Source: Acidimicrobiia bacterium (GTDB taxonomy: Bacteria; Actinomycetota; Acidimicrobiia; Acidimicrobiales; Ilumatobacteraceae). Taken from it: 18,338 nucleotides of DNA. Below the pieces are notes generated by a model. It did not search any database. It saw nothing but the letters and a program-made list of their open reading frames with translations, and was not told where the DNA came from. Of the stretch, positions 10,730 through 17,255 are shown in pieces. Every line of letters begins with the position of its first letter. The stretch's first letter is position 1. Location: the NCBI GenBank assembly GCA_030425785.1, contig JAUHYJ010000008.1, positions 1 to 18,338 on the forward strand, read 5' to 3'. Made by a program: the position numbers and the translations under genes.

Positions 10730-11713
10730 CTATGCGACGAGTGGCACGGAGCGGATGAGGTCGCCGATTCCGGCGACGACGTGGCGACGCATCTCGGCCG
10801 GCGTCTTGCCGAGATGCACGACCGTCAGCCGGCGATCGGGCACGACCACGATGTACTGGCCCTCGTAGCCGTGGGCGGCGATCGAGCCCGGGAACTCGGG
10901 CCACATCCACCAGTGACGGCCGTAGTCGAACCCGGTCGGCAGGTCATCGGTCGGGTCGTGGGCCACCTGGGTGCGGCCGTGGTCGGCCCAGCCTTCGGGC
11001 AGGATCCGCTCGCCGGCAGCGGTCACACCGTCGTGGCGGTAGAGCTCGCCGAACCGGGCGAAGTCGCGGGCGGTCGCGTACACGTACGACGACCCGACCC
11101 AGGTGCCGACGTCGTCGAACTTGGGGATCGCCGAGGTCATCCCGCACGGTGCGAACAGCCGCTCCTGGAGGAACCGTTCCATCCCGTCGCGTCCGCCGCC
11201 GACGATGTCGCCGAGGATGCGGGTGATGATGTTCGTCGTGCCCGACGAATAGTTCCACACCGTGCCGGGTGCGTGATCGAGCGGCAGGGCCGCGGCGTAC
11301 GCCGCATGGTCGTCGGCCCCGTCACCGAACAGCATCGCGATGCAGTGCGACGTCTCGCCGTCGACGTAGTCCTCGACGAAGCGCAGGCCCGGTCGCATCT
11401 CGAGCAGGTCGAGCAGCGTGATCGCCTCCTTGTCGGTGCCGCGCCACTCGGGGACGGGCGCCGGCAGGTCGAGGTCGAGGCGGCCGTCGCGGACGAGGAT
11501 GCCGCACGCCGCGTGGGTCATCGACTTGGCCGTGCTCCACGAAATGAGCGTCGACTCGGCCGTGACCGGCTCGGCCGCGGCGAAGTCGTTCGCCGGCTGC
11601 TCGCCGTAGCGCTCGGCGACGATCTCGCCGTCGTGCATCACGACCATGGCGAGCGAGATGCCCTGGTCGGTGGGACGTTCGAAGATCGCATCGACCGACG
11701 ACTGGAGATCCAT
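10730..11713 (-). CDS. Serine hydrolase of the beta-lactamase class C / esterase family
   Basis: The 327-residue protein has the penicillin-binding-protein fold: the SxxK motif S60-T-A-K63 (nucleophile and general base), a Tyr motif in WNYSSGTTNI (Tyr155), and HGYEGQ near the C-terminus in place of KTG. These families include EstB-type esterases, D-aminopeptidases and class C beta-lactamases; substrate specificity cannot be told from sequence, and no signal peptide supports a periplasmic or secreted beta-lactamase. ATG at 11711-11713 was preferred over an upstream GTG at 11768-11770, because the extra residues are unlike the family and would overlap the divergent sigma-factor start; TACCGT-N6 lies directly before it. 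It is the first gene of the minus-strand group with the LPG-type membrane protein and mutY. Confidence 0.87.
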   Translation of the reverse strand: MDLQSSVDAIFERPTDQGISLAMVVMHDGEIVAERYGEQPANDFAAAEPVTAESTLISWSTAKSMTHAACGILVRDGRLDLDLPAPVPEWRGTDKEAITLLDLLEMRPGLRFVEDYVDGETSHCIAMLFGDGADDHAAYAAALPLDHAPGTVWNYSSGTTNIITRILGDIVGGGRDGMERFLQERLFAPCGMTSAIPKFDDVGTWVGSSYVYATARDFARFGELYRHDGVTAAGERILPEGWADHGRTQVAHDPTDDLPTGFDYGRHWWMWPEFPGSIAAHGYEGQYIVVVPDRRLTVVHLGKTPAEMRRHVVAGIGDLIRSVPLVA

Positions 11714-11719
11714 GGGGCG

Positions 11720-11725
11720 ACGGTA
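11720..11725 (-). promoter_or_regulatory. Putative -10 hexamer of leaderless serine hydrolase promoter
   Basis: On the minus strand TACCGT is followed by six bases (CGCCCC) and ATG, the same arrangement as at 4711-4716 and 4757-4762. No clear -35 is visible. Confidence 0.45.
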
Positions 11726-11738
11726 GCGGACCCAACCG

Positions 11739-11755
11739 CGTGGCAGGCTGGCGGG
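11739..11755 (+). repeat. 17-base upstream element shared with the LOG gene promoter
   Basis: CGTGGCAGGCTGGCGGG occurs here, directly upstream of the sigma-factor start, and in inverted orientation at 15519-15535 immediately before the LOG gene ATG. CAGGCT within it sits where a -10 would lie: six bases before the LOG ATG and ten before the sigma-factor GTG. It may be a shared promoter motif. Confidence 0.5.
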
Positions 11756-11759
11756 TGTC

Positions 11760-12239
11760 GTGGGTGACATGACGGACGTGGGTCAACTCTTCGATGCCGA
11801 GTACGAGCGCCTGGTGCGCTCGCTCGGTGTCGCGTTCGACCCGGCCGACGCCGCCGATGCGGTGCAGGAGGCGTTCATCCGCGCCGATCGCGACTGGTCG
11901 AAGGTGCGCGGGCTCGACGATCCGGCGGGCTGGGTTCGGCGGGTGGCCGTCAACCGGCTGCTCAACGGGCAGCGCAACCGTCGCCGGCGGCGGGAGATCC
12001 TCGCCACCGTGCGGCCGATCGCCGACGCCGACCTGACCGCCGAGCTGCTCGATCTGCGCCAGGCGGTCGCGTCGCTGCCGGACCGGATGCGTGCAGCCGT
12101 CGTGCTGCACTACCTGTCGGGCCTGCCGGTCGACGACGTCGCCGCTGCGCTCGACGTCGCGCCCGGCACGGTGAAGTCGAACCTGCACGATGCGCGCGCC
12201 CGTCTCCGTTCCGCACTCACGGAGGGCTCCGATGTCTGA
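11760..12239 (+). CDS. ECF-type RNA polymerase sigma factor
   Basis: The ~159-residue protein has the two-domain ECF sigma organisation. Region 2 (about 10-65) contains the acidic DAADAVQEAFIRADRDW stretch for RNA polymerase contact and the -10-binding GWVRRVAVNRLLNGQRNRRRRRE. Region 4 (about 100-155) contains LPDRMRAAVVLHYLSGLPVDDVAAALDVAPGTVKSNLHDARARLR, a helix-turn-helix for -35 recognition. The start is GTG 11760 or ATG 11769, three codons later; GTG is nearer the predicted transcription start, but ATG is equally acceptable. The stop overlaps by eight bases the start of the following membrane protein, which is the classic sigma/anti-sigma arrangement. Auto-regulation is likely but no operator is evident. 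Confidence 0.92.
   Translation: MGDMTDVGQLFDAEYERLVRSLGVAFDPADAADAVQEAFIRADRDWSKVRGLDDPAGWVRRVAVNRLLNGQRNRRRRREILATVRPIADADLTAELLDLRQAVASLPDRMRAAVVLHYLSGLPVDDVAAALDVAPGTVKSNLHDARARLRSALTEGSDV
12221..12226 (+). promoter_or_regulatory. Strong ribosome binding site deciding the start at 12232
   Basis: GGAGGG lies five bases before the ATG at 12232, inside the 3' end of the sigma-factor gene. It is the best Shine-Dalgarno match noticed in the window and rules out the upstream in-frame start at 12190. Confidence 0.8.
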
Positions 12240-14379
12240 CGACGCACCCATCCCGCACGACCTGACCGATCGGCTCCGACGGCTCGAGCCGCAGGTCGAC
12301 GTTTCGGCGAGCCGAGCCGTGTTCGAACGTGGCCGCACTGCGCCGGCGGTGCCGCGCTGGCTGATGCCCGCCGCGGCCGCCGTGCTGATCGTCGGCGGCA
12401 TCGTCGGGCTGCTGGCACTGCGCAGCGGCGACGACGACGTGGTGCCGAGCGCCGACACCGACCCGGCGGCCGAGGAGCGGGAGGCCGTCAACGTGCTGAC
12501 CGAGGGCGACGGCTACGAGACGGTGCTGGTCGCCGAGTCGCGGTTCGGGTTCGGCAACGCCGAATTGGTCACGTCGGACGAGCAGTTGGATGCGTTGTGG
12601 GACGAGTGGACACCCGGCCCCGTCCGGCCGGGCGTGGACTTCTCACGTGCCGTCGCCGTGGTGACGACTCGGCCGGACGATGCCTGTCCCGACGCCCTCG
12701 TGCGATTCGAGCGTGGTCCGGCGGACGACCGGCCGACCGAGTGGACCGCCGTCTTCGAGGACCTGGCAGAGGAGTGCGAGGTCCCGCTGCTCTCGTGGAT
12801 CTACGTCGTGGCGATCGACCGGGACGCGCTGGGTGCGGCCGCGACGATCGTGCTCCCGGCACAGGACATCTTCGATGTCCCCGAGCAGCGTCTCGAGTAC
12901 ACCGCCGCCGGATCGACGCCGAGCGACCCGACCGACGATGAATCTCCGACCCTGGCCGACACCGGCATCGTCGTCGATCTGCCCGAGGTCGGCAGCCCGA
13001 CGCTGCACAATCTGAGCATCGGGCTCGTCTGGGTCGTCGCCCACGACGACGGCACCGTGTCGGTCTTGCCGGCGACGGTCGACGTGTTCCCGGTCGCCGA
13101 GGAGGACACCGGGGGCGCGAACCCGCAGCAACGTCTGGTGTCCGTGTCGTCCGGTGGCGACGCGTTCCTCTCGTCGCCGTTCACGTGGGACGACCACGGC
13201 CGCACGATCAACGGCGGGCGCGTGAACGACCTCGCCGGCTTCGTCGGACGCGTCGAGGACGACGGCGTGCACGTCTGGACGACCGATGCCGACCGGATCG
13301 AGGGCGCGCCCGAACCTCTGCCCGACCGCGTCGGCACGTCGCCGGACCGCACCCAGGCCGAGCTGCGGCGTGCGGTCGGTGAGCCGATGGATCCGATGAC
13401 GTTCTTCACCCTCTCGTCGAGCGGGCCGATCTGGCGGTACTTCGACGCGACGCTGGTCGTGGAAGATGGCGTCGGCCGGATCTGCGAGCTGCCGACCGAC
13501 GTGCCGGTCCCCGACCAGACGGGCTGCGACGATGCGGAGATCGCGATCGACACCCAGGTCACGTCCGGCGACCCGGACCTGACGACCTGGTTCCACCCGC
13601 CGATCCTGGCCTTCCAGGACCCGCTGCGGGGGTTCACCACCTTCGTCCCCCTCGGTGGCATCAGCAGCCGCAACGACGCGGCCTTCGACGAGGATGCCGA
13701 GGCGATCGTCACCGACGTGAGGCTCGAGTGCGGCCCGCCCGGGCTCGTCATCCGCGTCGACATGGAGTTCTTCACCGCCGAGTCGGCCGAGTTCGTCGTG
13801 ATCGACGGCGACGTCGAACTGACCAGCGGTAACCTGACGACCACCGAGCCCGGCGAGTCGGGCATCGGGCTCTCGCTCACGAATCCGCCGACCCCCGACG
13901 CCGAGCTCCGTGTCTCGTTCGGCACCACCGACCTGACCCTGCCCCTCCCCGATGAGGTCCCGGACTGCACCGCGGAGCCATGGGAGCGCCTCACGACCGC
14001 CATCACCGACGACGTCGAGGTGCCCGGCGTCGTGCTCGCAGCCGACCCCGTGGCGTGGAACGACCTCGCCGAGCGGATGGGCGTACCCACCGACCGGCTG
14101 GACGACGAGTCTCTCGCTCTGGCGGTGACGGCCGAATGGTATCCATGCACGCCCGACGTGCGGGTGTACGCCGACAGCGAGCCTCGGACCTGGGTCGTCG
14201 AGTACGGGCCCGGCGACGAGGACGAGTGCGAGGCCATGGCGGTGGCGCAGACCACGGTGCTCGCCGTCCCCGCCGACCTCGTCGGCGAGCAGTTCGTCGT
14301 CCGGCTCGCGACCGCGGGCGTGGAGGGCGGACCACGCTTCGCCGTCGATCTGGCGAGCGACGTCGTCACCCGCCTCTAG
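12232..14379 (+). CDS. Large single-pass membrane protein, probable anti-sigma factor or sensor of the ECF sigma factor
   Basis: The 715-residue protein has a short N-terminal cytoplasmic part (1-41, DLTDRLRRLEPQ...), one transmembrane helix at about 42-63 (LMPAAAAVLIVGGIVGLLAL), and a ~650-residue acidic extracytoplasmic region. The N-terminus lacks a clear zinc anti-sigma HxxxCxxC motif, so the anti-sigma call rests on topology and the eight-base overlap with the sigma gene. The outer region seems to contain at least three units. Residues ~95-215 have a pattern like PrcB-type domains (VTSDEQLDALWDEW...VDFSRAVAVV). A middle unit (~245-365) resembles the end of a Rieske domain without its ligands. 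The C-terminal unit (~490-715) is beta-rich with scattered Cys that may form disulfides. None of these gives a function. Translation starts at ATG 12232 after GGAGGG. Confidence 0.75.
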   Translation: MSDDAPIPHDLTDRLRRLEPQVDVSASRAVFERGRTAPAVPRWLMPAAAAVLIVGGIVGLLALRSGDDDVVPSADTDPAAEEREAVNVLTEGDGYETVLVAESRFGFGNAELVTSDEQLDALWDEWTPGPVRPGVDFSRAVAVVTTRPDDACPDALVRFERGPADDRPTEWTAVFEDLAEECEVPLLSWIYVVAIDRDALGAAATIVLPAQDIFDVPEQRLEYTAAGSTPSDPTDDESPTLADTGIVVDLPEVGSPTLHNLSIGLVWVVAHDDGTVSVLPATVDVFPVAEEDTGGANPQQRLVSVSSGGDAFLSSPFTWDDHGRTINGGRVNDLAGFVGRVEDDGVHVWTTDADRIEGAPEPLPDRVGTSPDRTQAELRRAVGEPMDPMTFFTLSSSGPIWRYFDATLVVEDGVGRICELPTDVPVPDQTGCDDAEIAIDTQVTSGDPDLTTWFHPPILAFQDPLRGFTTFVPLGGISSRNDAAFDEDAEAIVTDVRLECGPPGLVIRVDMEFFTAESAEFVVIDGDVELTSGNLTTTEPGESGIGLSLTNPPTPDAELRVSFGTTDLTLPLPDEVPDCTAEPWERLTTAITDDVEVPGVVLAADPVAWNDLAERMGVPTDRLDDESLALAVTAEWYPCTPDVRVYADSEPRTWVVEYGPGDEDECEAMAVAQTTVLAVPADLVGEQFVVRLATAGVEGGPRFAVDLASDVVTRL

Positions 14380-14398
14380 CGAATCTGTCATCGGGGGT

Positions 14399-14444
14399 CA
14401 GGCACAAGTCGCAAGGTCAACCGCGACCTTGCGACTTGTGCCTG
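14399..14444. terminator. 20-bp perfect inverted repeat between convergent genes
   Basis: The arm 14399-14418 is exactly complementary to 14425-14444 with a six-base loop (AACCGC). It lies between the stop of the membrane-protein gene (14379) and the Nudix gene, whose last codons are inside the right arm. No U-tract follows, so it is either a stem-only bidirectional terminator or a mobile palindromic element. The outer part contains GTGCCTGGCAC (14438-14448), also found at 17239-17249. Confidence 0.7.
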
Positions 14445-14929
14445 GCACCGGGTGCAAGGTCGGTGGCGAGCAGGCGCTCGCCGTCGAAGATGCACCTCGC
14501 GGTGAACCAGTCGCCTGCGAGCAGCATCGGGAACCAGAGCTCGTCGTCGGGCCACATCTCGTCGAAGGGGATGTCGTCGAGGGTGTGCCAGAGCGGGATC
14601 GCCTCGGGTGTCTCGACCGGCTCGCCCTCGTGGCCGTCGGCTCGGAACACCGTGCAGTGCAGTCGCAGGCCGTCGAGGAAGTGGAACCGCAGCTCGCCGG
14701 CCTCGACGACGCCGGTCGGCACGACGCCGACCTCCTCGGTCGTCTCCCGGATCGCCGCTTCCATGGCCGTCTCGCCGGGGTCGATCTTGCCGCCGGGGCC
14801 GTTGATCAGCCCGGCGCCGATGCCGCGTTGCTTGCGGATCAGGAGGATCCGACCGTCGTGGATCACGAACAGCAGGGTCGCCCGGACGGTCGGCTCCCAG
14901 ACCGACCAGTCGACCTCGTCGACGTTCAA
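14417..14929 (-). CDS. MTH1-like Nudix hydrolase (probable 8-oxo-dGTP diphosphatase)
   Basis: The 170-residue enzyme has a perfect Nudix box at 47-69 (G47-x5-E53-x7-R61-E62-xx-E65-E66-x-G68) and, unusually informative, MWPDDELWFPMLLAG (125-139), the same segment as the MWPDD...WFPLLL of human MTH1, where the two Asp recognise the purine. This supports hydrolysis of oxidised purine nucleotides over generic MutT. The start is TTG at 14929, seven bases after the LOG stop and preceded by a GGTGA site; no ATG or GTG fits. The last ~13 residues (PGARHKSQGRG) are encoded by the palindromic element at 14399-14444 and its flank, so they are not part of the ancestral fold. The gene is co-transcribed with LOG. 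Confidence 0.88.
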   Translation of the reverse strand: MNVDEVDWSVWEPTVRATLLFVIHDGRILLIRKQRGIGAGLINGPGGKIDPGETAMEAAIRETTEEVGVVPTGVVEAGELRFHFLDGLRLHCTVFRADGHEGEPVETPEAIPLWHTLDDIPFDEMWPDDELWFPMLLAGDWFTARCIFDGERLLATDLAPGARHKSQGRG

Positions 14930-14936
14930 CGCGCGA

Positions 14937-15518
14937 TCACCGAACCGACGGGTCGGTCCACTTGCTCGGGCTGTCGGGTGCCGGGGCGCGCACGATCTCG
15001 ATGGCGTCGGCGACCGTGCTCGCCCGCTGCGCCATGACCCGGTGGGCGTCGCGGATCAGCCCGGCGGCGACCGCCTCGTCGAAGAACTGGAACAGGCGCT
15101 CGTAGTAGCCGCCGACGTCGAGGAAGGCGACGGGCTTGGCCACGATGCCGATCTGGTTCCAGGTCAGGATCTCCATCACCTCGTCGAGGGTGCCGTAACC
15201 GCCCGGCAGGGTGACGACGCCGTCGGAGCGGTCGCACATCGCCTGCTTGCGGGTGTGCATCGTGTCGGTGACGATCAGCTCGGTCAGCCCGGTGTGGGCG
15301 ACCTCGCGGTCGGCGAGCGCCTGCGGGATGACCCCGATCACCTCGCCACCCGCCGCCAACGTGGCGTCGGCGACCGTGCCCATCAGGCCGACCCGGCCGC
15401 CGCCGTAGACCAGCTGGTGTCCGCCGGCGCCGATCGCCGTGCCCAGCTCGGTCGCGATCTCGGCGATCGCAGGGTCGTTGCCCGGGTTCGATCCGCAGAA
15501 CACACAGATGCTCGCCAT
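14937..15518 (-). CDS. LOG-family nucleotide 5'-monophosphate phosphoribohydrolase
   Basis: The 193-residue protein belongs to the LOG (Lonely Guy) family, formerly misnamed lysine decarboxylase. It hydrolyses the N-glycosidic bond of cytokinin-type or other nucleoside monophosphates, releasing base and ribose-5-phosphate. Features are the N-terminal strand ICVFCGSN, LVYGGGRVGLMG (37-47), the conserved Arg90-Lys91, and the signature PGGYGTLDE (105-113). ATG 15516-15518 begins exactly where family homology starts; the in-frame upstream extension to 15800 runs back through the mcd promoter and start and is rejected. CAGGCT-N6 precedes the ATG, predicting a leaderless mRNA. The Nudix gene follows after seven bases. 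The bacterial substrate is generally purine monophosphates and is not determined here. Confidence 0.92.
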   Translation of the reverse strand: MASICVFCGSNPGNDPAIAEIATELGTAIGAGGHQLVYGGGRVGLMGTVADATLAAGGEVIGVIPQALADREVAHTGLTELIVTDTMHTRKQAMCDRSDGVVTLPGGYGTLDEVMEILTWNQIGIVAKPVAFLDVGGYYERLFQFFDEAVAAGLIRDAHRVMAQRASTVADAIEIVRAPAPDSPSKWTDPSVR

Positions 15519-15535
15519 CCCGCCAGCCTGCCACG
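15519..15535 (-). repeat. 17-base promoter element shared with the sigma-factor gene
   Basis: The minus strand reads CGTGGCAGGCTGGCGGG directly into the LOG ATG, identical to 11739-11755. CAGGCT is a degenerate -10 six bases before the start codon. Confidence 0.5.
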
Positions 15536-15551
15536 TCCGGCACCGCCGGTT

Positions 15552-15592
15552 GCGTGAGGATCGGACCGCTCGTCGCCGCCCGATCCTCACGC
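15552..15592. promoter_or_regulatory. 13-bp perfect inverted repeat in the LOG/mcd divergent region
   Basis: GCGTGAGGATCGG (15552-15564) and CCGATCCTCACGC (15580-15592) are exact inverted copies separated by 15 bases. They lie in the 127-base space between the divergent LOG and mcd starts, upstream of both predicted -10 sites. This is suited to a dimeric regulator binding site or an RNA hairpin. Confidence 0.55.
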
Positions 15593-15633
15593 GAACGACG
15601 TCACCCGCTTGGATGGCGACGGTTACCGACGGG

Positions 15634-15639
15634 TAGTTT
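15634..15639 (+). promoter_or_regulatory. Putative -10 hexamer of leaderless mcd promoter
   Basis: TAGTTT matches TANNNT and is followed by six bases (TGGACC) and the ATG at 15646. A TTGGAT at 15609-15614 is a possible -35 with a 19-base spacer, slightly long. Confidence 0.5.
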
Positions 15640-15645
15640 TGGACC

Positions 15646-17232
15646 ATGACGTCGCCCGATCTCGCCGCCGCCACCGCCGCCATCGAGACCGCCGAGTCGG
15701 TGATCGCGACGGCCGTCGCCCGTCTGACCGAGCTCGGTGGCCCCGACGCCCAGCAGGTCTTCGCGTACGAGCTCGCCCACGGCGCGGCCGGCATCGCCAC
15801 CGCCCGCTCGATGCTCGGCTACGGCGAGCACGGCGACACCGAGGCCGCTCTGGCCTGCGGCTTCGCCGCCGACGCGATCCACGATCTCGCGACCAAGCTG
15901 CTCGGCCGCCACGAGCTGTGGGGCGTCGACCCCGACGCCCTTGCCCCGACCGATGGCTTCGTCACGACGTATCGCGATCCGGAGTTCATGGCGTCGCTCG
16001 CCCGCACGCCGGGCCCCCGCCACCTCCCCCAGGAGATGGACATGGTGCAGGACGCCTTCGGGGCCTTCGCGCGGGACGTCATCGCACCCCACGCCGAGCA
16101 CGTGCATCGCACCAACGGCGACGTGCCCGAGGAGATCATCTCGGGCATGGCCGAGCTCGGCGCGTTCGGCCTCAGCGTGCCGGCCGAGTACGGCGGCTAC
16201 AGCGAGGGCGGCGAGGAGGAATACCTCGGCATGGTCGTCGCGACCGAGGCGCTCAGCACCGCCAGCCTCGGCATCGGCGGTTCGCTGATCACGCGCCCCG
16301 AGATCCTCACCCGCGCCCTCGTCAAGGGCGGCACCGAGGACCAGAAGAACGAGTGGCTGCCGAAGCTCGCCACCGCCGAGGTCATGCCGGCCGTTGCCGT
16401 CACCGAGCCCGACTACGGCTCCGACGTCGCCGGCCTCAAGGTCACCGCCACCCCGCAGGACGGCCCTGACGGCGAAGCCGGCTACGTCATCAACGGCGTC
16501 AAGACGTGGTGCACGTTCGGTGCTCGCGCCGACGCCCTCGCGCTCCTCGCCCGGACCGACCCCGACAAGTCGGCCGGCCACCGCGGCCTCAGCCTGTTCA
16601 TCGTCCCGAAGGAGCGCGGCGACGGCCACGGCTTCGTGATCAAGCAGGACGCCGGTGGGAAGATGGAGGGCCGCCCGATCGACACGATCGGCTACCGCGG
16701 CATGCACTCGTACGAGATCGCGCTCGACGACTGGTGGGTTCCCGAAGACAACTTGGTGGGAGGCCGCCAGGGTCTTGGTCAAGGCTTCTACCTCCAGATG
16801 GCCGGCTTCGAGAACGGGCGCCTCCAGACCGCGGCCCGTGCGCTCGGCGTGATGCAGGCCGCCTACGACGCGGCGGTCGAATACGCCGACAACCGCAAGG
16901 TGTTCGGCCAGAACATCGTCGAGTACCAGCTCACCCAGGCCAAGCTCGGCCGGATGGCGATGATCATCCAGGCCAGCCGTCAGTTCTCGTACGAGGTCGC
17001 CCGACTCATGGGCCAGGGCAAGGGCCAGATGGAGGCGTCGATGGTGAAGGCCTACGTCTGCAAGGCCGCCGAGTGGGTCACCCGCGAAGCCATGCAGATC
17101 CACGGTGGCTTCGGGTACGCCGAGGAGTACGCGGTCAGCCGCCTCTTCGTCGACGCCCGCGTCCTGTCGATCTTCGAGGGCGCCGACGAGACGCTCTGCC
17201 TCAAGGTCATCGCCCGCCGCCTCGTCGCGTAG
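15646..17232 (+). CDS. mcd: (2S)-methylsuccinyl-CoA dehydrogenase (acyl-CoA dehydrogenase family)
   Basis: The 528-residue flavoprotein is an acyl-CoA dehydrogenase with an extra ~130-residue N-terminal helical domain (AYELAHGAAGIATARSMLGY, then FAADAIHDLATKLLGR), the distinguishing trait of methylsuccinyl-CoA dehydrogenase, which makes mesaconyl-CoA in the ethylmalonyl-CoA pathway. The core follows with VPAEYGGY, AVTEPDYGSDVAG (FAD/substrate), GYVINGVKTWCTFG, DTIGYRGMHSYEI, GFENGRLQTAARALG, REAMQIHGGFGYAEEY and the catalytic-base segment SIFEGADE with Glu511. The sequence strongly resembles characterised Mcd proteins along the whole length as I remember them. ATG 15646 is supported by TAGTTT-N6. 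No other ethylmalonyl-CoA genes (ccr, ecm, mch) are adjacent in this window. A general short-chain acyl-CoA dehydrogenase is less likely given the N-terminal domain. Confidence 0.9.
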   Translation: MTSPDLAAATAAIETAESVIATAVARLTELGGPDAQQVFAYELAHGAAGIATARSMLGYGEHGDTEAALACGFAADAIHDLATKLLGRHELWGVDPDALAPTDGFVTTYRDPEFMASLARTPGPRHLPQEMDMVQDAFGAFARDVIAPHAEHVHRTNGDVPEEIISGMAELGAFGLSVPAEYGGYSEGGEEEYLGMVVATEALSTASLGIGGSLITRPEILTRALVKGGTEDQKNEWLPKLATAEVMPAVAVTEPDYGSDVAGLKVTATPQDGPDGEAGYVINGVKTWCTFGARADALALLARTDPDKSAGHRGLSLFIVPKERGDGHGFVIKQDAGGKMEGRPIDTIGYRGMHSYEIALDDWWVPEDNLVGGRQGLGQGFYLQMAGFENGRLQTAARALGVMQAAYDAAVEYADNRKVFGQNIVEYQLTQAKLGRMAMIIQASRQFSYEVARLMGQGKGQMEASMVKAYVCKAAEWVTREAMQIHGGFGYAEEYAVSRLFVDARVLSIFEGADETLCLKVIARRLVA

Positions 17233-17237
17233 CGGGT

Positions 17238-17250
17238 AGTGCCTGGCACT
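17238..17250. repeat. Palindrome between convergent genes, terminator-like
   Basis: AGTGCCTGGCACT is an odd palindrome (six-base arms) in the 23 bases between the mcd stop and the HAD hydrolase stop. Its core GTGCCTGGCAC recurs at 14438-14448, also at a convergent gene end. It could be a bidirectional terminator or a dispersed element. Confidence 0.5.
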
Positions 17251-17255
17251 CCCCG

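Noticed and set aside
12643..14391. Long minus-strand open frames opposite the membrane protein
   Set aside because: Composition is that of an antisense shadow; the plus-strand gene has a strong ribosome site and a membrane segment.
15601..17103. Long minus-strand open frame opposite mcd
   Set aside because: It is low-complexity antisense of a well-recognised acyl-CoA dehydrogenase.
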